Below, piece by piece: positions 16,941 to 25,318 of a stretch of DNA of 36,432 bases (position 1 is its first letter; each line of letters starts with the position of its first letter). Under the pieces are notes generated by a model that was given only the letters and a program-made list of their open reading frames with translations, did not search any database and was not told the DNA's origin. This DNA is from Deltaproteobacteria bacterium (GTDB taxonomy: Bacteria > Myxococcota_A > Polyangia > Polyangiales > Polyangiaceae). The translations under genes were made by a program, and so were the position numbers. The stretch is taken from contig JACQWT010000166.1 in assembly GCA_016209145.1 (NCBI GenBank), forward strand, positions 1 through 36,432, read 5' to 3'.

Positions 16941-19496
16941 CTACGGCCCGATCCGCTCCAGTACGAGCACGGGCGCGTCGCGCTCGGCCGAGCGCTCCAG
17001 ATCCACCAGAAGCTCGACCACCCAGTCGTTGAGCTCGCCCGGATCGACCAGGATCTGCCTGATGCGCCAGGAGCGCCGGCCGCTCTGGTCCATGAGCGTG
17101 TGCCCGGTGCCGCGCGCCGCCGGATCGGTGCGGATGCGCTCGTGCTCCTCGTAGTAGGGCGCCAGCGTTTGCGCCAGTCGCTCCGCCGTCCACACGGGGT
17201 CACCGGCCGGCGGCTCCACCAGCGTCGCGGCCTGCTCGTAGTCGCGGCCGGCGAGGGCGCGCACGAGGCGGAAGACGAGGTTGCGCACGGCCACGGTGAA
17301 GGCCGGCACGTCGCTCGTGACATCGCGCCGCCGCTCGGGTGCGGGCGGCTCGGCCGCCCCGGGGGGGCTCGGGACGTAGTCCGGATCGCGCAGCCTCTCC
17401 CATTCGTCGAGCAGGCTGGCGTCGACGCCGCGGACGAGGCCGTGGAAGTAGGCGATCATGTCGTCCACATCGTTCGTGCGTGCCCAGTCCGGCACGTTCT
17501 GGACCAGGGCCTTGTAGACGTCGGTGAGATAGCGCAGAAGCAGCCCCTCGTGGCGCTCCAGGCCGTAGCCCTGGACGTAGCTCGCGAAGTCGGCGTACTG
17601 CTCGTACATCTCCCGGCCGACCCCCTTGGGACGGATGTTGTGCGCGCCGACCCAGGGGTGGCGCCGGGCGAAGTCGTTGAAGGAGTCGTAGATGAAGTCG
17701 CGGTTCGGCTTGGGGTGCTCGATCTTGTCGAGCTCCTCTATCCGCTGCTCGTACTCGACGCCGGCCGCCTTGAGCTCGGCGAGCAACTCGCGCTTGAGCC
17801 GTTCGCGCTGCTTGTAGAGCACCGGCTCGGGATCCTCGAGGATTGCCTCCACCAGGCTAAGGACGTCGAGGCAGTACGCCGGGGCCCGGAGGTCGAGCTC
17901 GCCGAGGGTTTCGACGGCATAGAGCGAGAGCGTGTAGTTTAGCGAGAACTGCGGCTGCAAGTCGGGGTTGACGCGCAGCTCGGTGCCCGGGCCATCGGGC
18001 CTCGGATCGAGCTGCATGATGCCGGCGCGAACCATCGAGCGCAGCATCTGCAGGGCGAGCCGGGCATGCCGGCGCTGGAGCGCGGGCCGGTCGTGAGAAC
18101 GCCTGATGAGATCCTTCATCGCGGCGCAGCCGCCCTCGGGCCGGCCGAGGACGTTGTAGAGCATGGCGTGGCTCACGGCGAAGCGGGACTCGAGCGGCTC
18201 CGGCTCGCCCCCCTTCAACCGCTCGAAGGTGCTGCGGTCCCAGTGCACGTAGCCCCGGGCGGGCGGCTTGTGCTTGACGAGCTTCTTCCTCTTGCCGGGG
18301 TCCTGCCTGGCCTTCGCCTCGAGGCGTAGGTTCTCGATGGCGTGCTCGGGCGCCTGCACCACCACGCTGCCGCGCTCGTCGAAGCCCTTGCGCCCGGCGC
18401 GGCCGCAGATCTGGTGGAACTCCCGGACGGACAGGAGCTTGGTCTTCTCGCCGTCGAACTTGCACAGCCGGGTCAGCACCACCGTGCGGATGGGGATGTT
18501 GACGCCCACGCCCAGGGTGTCGGTGCCCGAGACGACGCGCAGCAGGCCGCGCTGCGCGAGTCTCTCCACCAGCCGGCGGTACTTGGGCAGCATGCCCCCG
18601 TGGTGCACGCCGATGCCGTGGCGCACGAAGCGCACGAGCTCGCGGCCGTAGGGCGTGTCGCAGCGCATGCCGCCCAGCTCCTCGGCGAGAGCGCGCTTCT
18701 GCTCCTTGCTGCACACGTCCACGCTCATCAGGTTCTGTGCTTCCTCGTGGCAGCCGCGCTGGGTGAAGCTGACGACGTAGACGGGCGCGAGGCCTGCTTC
18801 GAGCAGCTCCGGCACCGTCTCGTGCAGGGGCCCCTCCGAGTAGCGGAAGTCGAGCGGTACCGGGCGCTCGCGCGAGCGCACGACGGCCGTGGGCCGGCCG
18901 TTGCGCTCGCTCAATGCCTGCGCGAAGAAGCGCATGTCGCCCAGGGTGGCGCTCATCAGAAGGAAGGTCGCCTGCGGCAGGGTCAAGAGCGGCACCTGCC
19001 AGGCCACGCCTCGCTCCGGGTCGGCGTAGAAGTGGAACTCGTCGAGCACCGCGTAGTCGACCCAGGCCTGCTCGCCTTCGCGCAGCGCAATGTTGGCCAG
19101 CACCTCCGCCGTGCAACAGACGATGCTGGCCTCGCGGTTGACCGTCCCGTCGCCGGTCATGAGCCCGACCGCGTCAGGCCCGAAGGCGGCGCACAGGTCG
19201 AAGAACTTCTCGTTCACGAGCGCCTTGACCGGGCTCGTGTAGAACGAGCGGCGCCCCTCGGCCATGGCCTTGAAGTGCATGGCCAGGGCCACGAGCGACT
19301 TGCCCGAGCCGGTAGGCGTGGCAAGGATGATGTTCTTGCCCGCCAGGAGCTCGAGCAGGGCCTCCTCCTGGGCGGGGTACAGTTCGAGGCCAAGCTCGCT
19401 CGTGTAGTCGAGAAAGCGATCGAAGATCGCGGCGCTGTCGCACTGTCCCGGCGGCGGCAGCCGCGAGCCGAGGGGGGGGGGCAGGGGGGCGCTCAT
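16941..19496 (-). CDS. Ski2-like DEAD/DEAH-box helicase with DUF3516-like C-terminus
   Basis: ATPTGSGKS, DEFHF, MSATL, SGTDTLGVGVNIP, QICGRAGRKGFDERG motifs; long conserved C-terminal region. Confidence 0.88.
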   Translation of the reverse strand: MSAPLPPPLGSRLPPPGQCDSAAIFDRFLDYTSELGLELYPAQEEALLELLAGKNIILATPTGSGKSLVALAMHFKAMAEGRRSFYTSPVKALVNEKFFDLCAAFGPDAVGLMTGDGTVNREASIVCCTAEVLANIALREGEQAWVDYAVLDEFHFYADPERGVAWQVPLLTLPQATFLLMSATLGDMRFFAQALSERNGRPTAVVRSRERPVPLDFRYSEGPLHETVPELLEAGLAPVYVVSFTQRGCHEEAQNLMSVDVCSKEQKRALAEELGGMRCDTPYGRELVRFVRHGIGVHHGGMLPKYRRLVERLAQRGLLRVVSGTDTLGVGVNIPIRTVVLTRLCKFDGEKTKLLSVREFHQICGRAGRKGFDERGSVVVQAPEHAIENLRLEAKARQDPGKRKKLVKHKPPARGYVHWDRSTFERLKGGEPEPLESRFAVSHAMLYNVLGRPEGGCAAMKDLIRRSHDRPALQRRHARLALQMLRSMVRAGIMQLDPRPDGPGTELRVNPDLQPQFSLNYTLSLYAVETLGELDLRAPAYCLDVLSLVEAILEDPEPVLYKQRERLKRELLAELKAAGVEYEQRIEELDKIEHPKPNRDFIYDSFNDFARRHPWVGAHNIRPKGVGREMYEQYADFASYVQGYGLERHEGLLLRYLTDVYKALVQNVPDWARTNDVDDMIAYFHGLVRGVDASLLDEWERLRDPDYVPSPPGAAEPPAPERRRDVTSDVPAFTVAVRNLVFRLVRALAGRDYEQAATLVEPPAGDPVWTAERLAQTLAPYYEEHERIRTDPAARGTGHTLMDQSGRRSWRIRQILVDPGELNDWVVELLVDLERSAERDAPVLVLERIGP

Positions 19497-19545
19497 GTTT
19501 CTTCCATGCTGTGACAGTATTGAGGTTGCACGTTCGACGTCGCGC

Positions 19546-20538
19546 CTACCACGGCGGGCGGTCTGCCGCCGACATGGCGTGCGTCGAGGCGTACGCCAGG
19601 CAGGCGGCGCGCGTGCGGAACAGCGTGGGGTGGCTCTCCATCCCGACCTGGAGGAGCTTCACGCCCGCGAGCGCCGCGTTCACTTGTGCCAGCCGCGTGC
19701 CCTTCTCGTCCGGTGGGCACGGGGCGGCGCAGTCGACTGGGCTTGGTCCCGCCGACGCGCGCGCCTGGGCGCTCCCCCACGCCGTGCGGGAAGCCGGGGA
19801 CGCGACTTCCATCCGGAGCTCCTCGCAGGATGTGCAGGTGCGCACCGAGCCGTCGCGGCACCGCTGCTCCCGCTGCGTGCGCAGCGTGCACTTCACGGCG
19901 ATCGAGACCAGCTCCCCGCCGTACCACGCGGCCGTGTCGGTTACCTGCGACAGCCGGTGGCCGACCGCGGCCGCGCACCCGGTGGCGCTGACCGCGTTCT
20001 CGCGCCAGCCGTCTCGCGTCCTCTCGTACCCGTGGCTGAAGCCGCACAGGAGCGTGATGTGGTCGCCGAGCTCGATCGACTCCCCCGACTCGGTCTTGGT
20101 CTTGCCGCGCGTCACGGTTTTCTCGTGGATGGTCCCGTTGAGCGACGCGTCGTCGCGCACGAGGCGCAGCCTGCGGCAGGAGCGGTCGTAGACGTCGATC
20201 GTCTTGCCGGGCGCGGCCCAGCCGAGCAGGCGACCGAGCAGATCCTCCGTCGGGTCGAACGGGCGCAGGCGTGAGGCTTCTTCCGGGAGCTCGGCGCGCA
20301 GCCACACCCACGCCTCGGCCACGGAAATCGGCGCCGGTGCGGGGACCGCGGCAGGGCCGGCTGGGGCGGCGCCCGGCGCCGCGATCGGCACGGTCTTGTC
20401 GCCCGCCGCGATCGGCTTCGCGTCGTGTCGCTCCGCCGCGACGGCGGGCGCGGGGACCGATGCCGGGGGTGGCGAGCACGCGGTGGGAGCGAGAGCGAGA
20501 AGAAGCAGGCCCCACGTCGACTTCTGCACGAAGCCCAT
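19546..20538 (-). CDS. Hypothetical lipoprotein
   Basis: MGFVQKSTWGLLLLALAPTACSPPP signal and lipobox; Pro/Ala linker then Cys-containing domain. Confidence 0.72.
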   Translation of the reverse strand: MGFVQKSTWGLLLLALAPTACSPPPASVPAPAVAAERHDAKPIAAGDKTVPIAAPGAAPAGPAAVPAPAPISVAEAWVWLRAELPEEASRLRPFDPTEDLLGRLLGWAAPGKTIDVYDRSCRRLRLVRDDASLNGTIHEKTVTRGKTKTESGESIELGDHITLLCGFSHGYERTRDGWRENAVSATGCAAAVGHRLSQVTDTAAWYGGELVSIAVKCTLRTQREQRCRDGSVRTCTSCEELRMEVASPASRTAWGSAQARASAGPSPVDCAAPCPPDEKGTRLAQVNAALAGVKLLQVGMESHPTLFRTRAACLAYASTHAMSAADRPPW

Positions 20539-20645
20539 CCTACCGGAGGCACGGGCCCAGGGGAGATCGAAGGCCGGGATCCCCGCCATTTGACGTGGGG
20601 CCGGACACAGATGCCGAGGGTCGGCTTCAAGCCCCGCAACCCCGC

Positions 20646-21833
20646 TCAGGGCCAGCGACGAACGAGCTGATCGAGCAACGCGACGAGCCCGCACGCCTCG
20701 ATGTCGTGCCCGAGGGGGAACGGGCCGCCCTCGGGGATCGCGTAGTAGCGCTCCTTGGCGCCCAGATCCTCGCATCCCGACAGAAAGCCGCGGCTCACCT
20801 TGGGCGACAGCGTTCGCTTGATCTCGATGGCGATGCTCTGCCCGCCGGGAGGCTCGAGCACCAGATCGATCTCTGCCTGGGCACCGGTTCGGTAGTAGCT
20901 CGCCGACCACGTGTCTGGCATGCGGGCCAGGATGCTCTCGACGGCGAGCCCTTCCCACGAGCCACCGCACAGCGGGTGGCCAAGCAGCGTCTCCAGATCG
21001 GGGATGTTGGCCAGCCGGTGCAGCAGGCCCGAGTCCCGGACGTAGAGCTTCGGCGACTTGACCAGGCGCTTGGTGCTGTTGCCCGACCAGGCCGGGAGCT
21101 GGCGCACCATGTAGAGATCCGTCAGCACGTCCACGTAGTGGCGCACCGTGGTGCCGGACACGGCGAGGCTGCTCGCGAGCCGGGCCGCGTTGAGCGGATC
21201 TCCCTGCCCGTAGGCGAGCATCGTCCAGAGCCGCCGCGTCCGCTCCGCGGGAAGACGAGGCCCGAGCTGGGGAATGTCGCGCTCGAGGTAGGTCGAGAGG
21301 AAGCTCGTGCGCCACTGCCAGCTCAGCTCCTCGGTCTCGGCCAGGAAGCTGGGCGGCAAGCCGCCCCGCAGCCAGAGCCGGTCGAGCTTCGACGCGCCCT
21401 CGTGTGCGACGATTTCGTCGAGCGAGAGCGGGGAGAGCTCGAGGTAGGTGATCCTGCCGGCCAGCGATTCCGAGGACTGCCGCAGCAGCTCGCGTGAGGC
21501 CGACCCCAGCACGAGGAAGTGGCCGGCGCGCTCACCACTGCGGATGCGCTCGTCGACCAGGGAACGCAGCAGCGGGAAGAGCTCGGGCCTGCGCTGCACC
21601 TCGTCGATGATCGCAAGCTTGTCCTTGTGTCTGCTCAGGTACAGCTCCGCGTGCTCGAGCTTGCTCAGATCCGAGTCACGTTCCAGGTCGAGGTAGAGGC
21701 AGGGCCGATCGAGCTGCTCGGAGAGTGACAGGGCCAGTGTCGTCTTCCCGACCTGTCTTGGACCGAGCAGAGCAACCACGGGGAACGCGCCCAGGGCGGA
21801 TCTGAGCCGGGCATCGAGCCTGCGCGGAATCAT
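20646..21833 (-). CDS. AAA ATPase with DUF4143-like C-terminal domain
   Basis: Walker A GPRQVGKTT, LAIIDEVQRRPELFPLLRSLVD, SGTTVRHYVDVLTDLYMVRQLPAW, and C-terminal AEIDLVLEPPGGQSIAIEIK (nuclease-like fold motif). Confidence 0.9.
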   Translation of the reverse strand: MIPRRLDARLRSALGAFPVVALLGPRQVGKTTLALSLSEQLDRPCLYLDLERDSDLSKLEHAELYLSRHKDKLAIIDEVQRRPELFPLLRSLVDERIRSGERAGHFLVLGSASRELLRQSSESLAGRITYLELSPLSLDEIVAHEGASKLDRLWLRGGLPPSFLAETEELSWQWRTSFLSTYLERDIPQLGPRLPAERTRRLWTMLAYGQGDPLNAARLASSLAVSGTTVRHYVDVLTDLYMVRQLPAWSGNSTKRLVKSPKLYVRDSGLLHRLANIPDLETLLGHPLCGGSWEGLAVESILARMPDTWSASYYRTGAQAEIDLVLEPPGGQSIAIEIKRTLSPKVSRGFLSGCEDLGAKERYYAIPEGGPFPLGHDIEACGLVALLDQLVRRWP

Positions 21834-21911
21834 CCTAGCAAAATAGAAGCCAAGCTTGAGATTTGCAAGGATCTCCCCATGACGAAGCGCGGCCTGCCGA
21901 TGGCCGAGTAG

Positions 21912-22145
21912 CTACGCTCCCCCCCAGACGAGCTCGGTGGGCAGCGTTCCGTTGTTGTCGGCGCGGCACTCGCCGATCGCGGCGTCGGGGTTCACCGTGG
22001 CCGTCGCCGTGGCACCGGTTGCCGCGGCGATCTCACAGCTCACGATCTCGCAGTAGCCGGGGCTGAGGAACTGCGCCGCAAGCGCAGGGCGCATCCAGGG
22101 CCCCCGATTACTTGACCCCTGGCCCCGTTTCTGAGACGTGCTGGG
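21912..22145 (-). pseudogene. C-terminal fragment of a larger secreted protein (CARDB/adhesin-like tail)
   Basis: ...MRPALAAQFLSPGYCEIVSCEIAAATGATATATVNPDAAIGECRADNNGTLPTELVWGGA*; no signal peptide or upstream domain, only about 60 recognisable residues remain. Confidence 0.45.
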
Positions 22146-22147
22146 AG

Positions 22148-23467
22148 ATGCCCGACACGCGGACCCTGACCTCGTCTGGCAACCGCCCTCGCACGGGGCC
22201 GGCCCGGCGGCAGCTTCCCTGCGAGCTCGGCCGCTACGTGCTGTTCGATCACATCGGGCGCGGCGGCATGGCGGATCTCTACCTGGCGCGCTCCCGGACG
22301 ACCTACGGCGATGCCACCCGCCTGGTGGTCATCAAGGAGGTCATTCCCGAGCTCGCGAGCGACGAGCACTTCGCCACGACGCTGATCTCCGAGGCCAAGC
22401 TCGCCGCGCGGCTTAGCCACCGCAACGTGGTCACGGTCGAGGATCTGGGGCGCGAGGGCGGCGTGCTCTACATCGCCATGGAGTACGTCGAGGGCCTCGA
22501 TCTGCGCGAGCTGCTCCGCTCCTGCACCAAGCGCAAGATCGCGCTGCCCATCGTCTCCTCGCTCTTCGTGCACGCCGAGGTGCTCCAGGCGCTCGAGTAC
22601 GCCCATCACTTCTGCGACGCGGACGGCTCGGAGACGCGCGTCGTCCATCGCGACGTCTCGCCTTCGAACGTGCTCTTGAGCTTCGACGGCGAGGTCAAGC
22701 TGTGCGATTTCGGCATCGCCATCGCGATGACGGCGGATCGGATGACCGCCGAGGTGATCGAGGGCAAGGCCGGGTACATGAGCCCGGAGCAGGCCCGCGG
22801 CGAGCCCATCGATCCGCGCTCCGACATCTTTGCTGCCGGCATCATTCTCTGGGAGCTCCTCAGCGGTCGTCGCCTCTACAAGGCTGCGGGGGGCGAGCCG
22901 CTGCTCGAGGTGGCCAAGCGCGCCGAGATCCCGCCCATCAAGGAGCGCGGGCTGCCGGACGAGAAGCGGCTGCACCAGATCGCGCGCCGGGCGCTGGCGC
23001 GCGATCCCCAGGAACGCTACCAGCGCGCCGGCGAGATGCGGGACGAGCTCAACGAGTACCGCGCCGGGGCCAAGCTCACGACGAGCGCCATCCGCTTCGG
23101 CGAGTGGCTGAGCGAGCACTTCGCCGACGAGAGGGTGCAGGGCCGGCGCTCGCGCGAGCGCGCCTTGGCGGCGCTCGAGCTCGGCCCGCCCGTGGTGATC
23201 GAGCCGCTGCCCCCGTCGCGGCCCGGGGCCTCCGGGCCGGACCCGGACGCCGCGAGCGCACCGTCGGTGGACAGCCGCGCGTCGGGCGGCAGGCCTTCGG
23301 CGCCGAGCAAGGGGCCGGCGGCTTCCCAGCGGCCATCGACCAAGCCCGCGGGCCGGGGCCCGTTCTTGCAGCATCCGCTGGCCGTCCTGTTCGTGTACGC
23401 CCTGGTCGTCGGCGGCGTCTCGTTCGGCATCCTCTGGCTGCTCACGGGCGGGCTCGGCGCGCCGTAG
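22148..23467 (+). CDS. Ser/Thr protein kinase with C-terminal transmembrane helix
   Basis: IGRGGMADLYLAR, VVIKEV, HRDVSPSNVLL, CDFGIA, GYMSPEQARG; C-terminal hydrophobic segment HPLAVLFVYALVVGGVSFGILWLL. Frame opens at 22112. Confidence 0.92.
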   Translation: MPDTRTLTSSGNRPRTGPARRQLPCELGRYVLFDHIGRGGMADLYLARSRTTYGDATRLVVIKEVIPELASDEHFATTLISEAKLAARLSHRNVVTVEDLGREGGVLYIAMEYVEGLDLRELLRSCTKRKIALPIVSSLFVHAEVLQALEYAHHFCDADGSETRVVHRDVSPSNVLLSFDGEVKLCDFGIAIAMTADRMTAEVIEGKAGYMSPEQARGEPIDPRSDIFAAGIILWELLSGRRLYKAAGGEPLLEVAKRAEIPPIKERGLPDEKRLHQIARRALARDPQERYQRAGEMRDELNEYRAGAKLTTSAIRFGEWLSEHFADERVQGRRSRERALAALELGPPVVIEPLPPSRPGASGPDPDAASAPSVDSRASGGRPSAPSKGPAASQRPSTKPAGRGPFLQHPLAVLFVYALVVGGVSFGILWLLTGGLGAP

Positions 23468-23491
23468 CCATCCCCGCGCATTGCTGGCGCC

Positions 23492-25318
23492 ATGCCCTAC
23501 CGGTCCCAACGGCGCAAGGCCAAGGCTGCACCGGCTCCCAGCGCCGGAGCCGTGGCCGACATGGTGCGGCAGTTCGCCGATCCGTACGCGTTCGCGCGCG
23601 AGCTGGTGCAGAACGCCATTGACGCGGGTGCCTCGGCCATCGAGGTGCGCGTGGACCGCGGCCCGGACGGCGTGGCGCGCTTCGCCGTGAGCGACGACGG
23701 CGAGGGTATGGACCGCCCGACGATCGAGGGACCGCTCCTGACGCTGTTCCTCTCCGGCAAGGAAGGCCAGGCGGGCAAGATCGGCAAGTACGGCGTGGGC
23801 TTCGTCTCGGTTCTGGCCATCGCGCCGGACGAGGTGCTGGTCGAGACCTGGCGCGAGGGATCGAGCTTGGTCGTGCGCCTGCGGCCCGACCACAGCTTCG
23901 AGCTCGAGGTCGGGCCCGAGCGGCCCAAGAGCGGTACGGTGGTCACGCTCGTCAAGCACCTGGAGGCCGATGCCTACGCCGAGCACGCCGCGCAGGTGCG
24001 TGTCGCCTTGCGGCGCTGGTGCCGGCACGCGGCCGTGCCGATCCACCTTACGGTGACGAGCGCGCAACGGCCGCTCATTGCCGATAGTCCGCGCGAACGT
24101 GTCAACGACGTGCTGGCCGTGCCCGCGGTGCTGGCCGTGGACGAGGCCGAGGGAGAGGAGCGCTGCGTCGTGGGTCCGAGCGCCGGCTGGGACCTTCGCG
24201 GCGCCCAGCCGGGCGAGTGGGGCGAGATCGAGCTCGGCGAGAGCTTCGCCGGCTTCTACAACCGGGGCCTGACCCTGTTCGAGACGGCGCAGCCGCTCGC
24301 GCCCGAGCTGCGCGGCCTGCGCTTCAAGGTGATGAGCCCGGCGTTGCAGCACACGCTCAGCCGCGACAACGTGCTGCGCGACGAGGCTTTCGCGCGCGTG
24401 TTGCGGCAGGTGCGCGAGCTCGCCACGGGGCGGTTGCGGGCCGAGCTTGCAGCGCAGCTCGCGCGCGCCGCGCGCGACGTGGCCCTCGTCTGGGCGAGCC
24501 TGGAGGCGGCCGAGGTCGGCGCGACCAAGCCCGCTGAACCTCGCGCTGCGCCCGGGCCCGCGGACGCGGCGGCGGCAACGCGCTCTTACGTGGGGCTGCT
24601 TGCCGCGGCCTGTGCCCGGCCGCTCGCCCTGGAGCCGGGCAAGCTCTGCCTGCCGCTGACCGAGCCGATCGCCGACGAGTGGACCACCTCGCTCGGCGAG
24701 CTCGTGCGGCGCGCCTCGCGCGGCGAGCGGCCGCTGTTGGCAGAGCGCGCCGACGAGCTGACCGCCGCCCTCGCCCGCGCCGGCCGGCCGGTCGTGCGGC
24801 TAGTGGACGAGGCGCTGCGCAGCCGCATGGCGTGGAGCGCAGATCCGGGCGGCGAGCCGGTGCTGGCGTGCGACGAGTACGTGCTCGTTCGACCCATCCC
24901 CGAGGCGAGGCTGACCGAGCCGGATCACGTCCTTTGCGAGCTGACGGGGCGCATGCTGCGGGCCGCCGGAGCCAAGCTCGGGTCGGTCGACCTGGCCACC
25001 ACGGCCGGTGCGGCCGTCAAGAGCGGCGCCATCGCCGTGAGCGCAGAGCAGCGGGTTGACCCGGCCGATGACGCACCCCCGGCGTTCGTGTGCACGCGTG
25101 CCGAGACCGCGGGCTTCTGGCGGCGCCTGGGCGCGGCGCGCGACCTGCTGCTGCCCGTGGGCCACGAGGCCGTGCGCCGGGCTCGCGCGCTGGCGCAGTG
25201 GGATGCGCTGACGGCGGGCGCCCTCTTGGCGCGCGCCCTGCTCGTGGCCGAGTTGGGCGCCCTGTCCAAGTCCGTGAGCGATCGATTGGTCGAGGCGGCC
25301 ACCAAGGAGCTGGCGTGA
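23492..25318 (+). CDS. Hsp90-like GHKL ATPase, 608 aa
   Basis: N-box ARELVQNAIDAGAS, G1 VSDDGEGMD, G2 GKIGKYGVGFVS, middle-domain HTLSRDNVLRDEAF motif resembling the Hsp90 LPLNxSRE catalytic-Arg loop. Confidence 0.85.
   Translation: MPYRSQRRKAKAAPAPSAGAVADMVRQFADPYAFARELVQNAIDAGASAIEVRVDRGPDGVARFAVSDDGEGMDRPTIEGPLLTLFLSGKEGQAGKIGKYGVGFVSVLAIAPDEVLVETWREGSSLVVRLRPDHSFELEVGPERPKSGTVVTLVKHLEADAYAEHAAQVRVALRRWCRHAAVPIHLTVTSAQRPLIADSPRERVNDVLAVPAVLAVDEAEGEERCVVGPSAGWDLRGAQPGEWGEIELGESFAGFYNRGLTLFETAQPLAPELRGLRFKVMSPALQHTLSRDNVLRDEAFARVLRQVRELATGRLRAELAAQLARAARDVALVWASLEAAEVGATKPAEPRAAPGPADAAAATRSYVGLLAAACARPLALEPGKLCLPLTEPIADEWTTSLGELVRRASRGERPLLAERADELTAALARAGRPVVRLVDEALRSRMAWSADPGGEPVLACDEYVLVRPIPEARLTEPDHVLCELTGRMLRAAGAKLGSVDLATTAGAAVKSGAIAVSAEQRVDPADDAPPAFVCTRAETAGFWRRLGAARDLLLPVGHEAVRRARALAQWDALTAGALLARALLVAELGALSKSVSDRLVEAATKELA

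Noticed and set aside
22040-24352. 770-aa minus-strand ORF
   Set aside because: Antisense to the Ser/Thr kinase and the Hsp90-like ATPase, both of which carry clear catalytic motifs; shadow-ORF composition.
25090-25314. Extended N-terminus of the giant ORF (2010-aa version)
   Set aside because: This part overlaps the C-terminal coding region of the 608-aa ATPase out of frame and is Arg/Gly-rich; the GTG at 25315 overlapping the stop (GTGA) is a better start.
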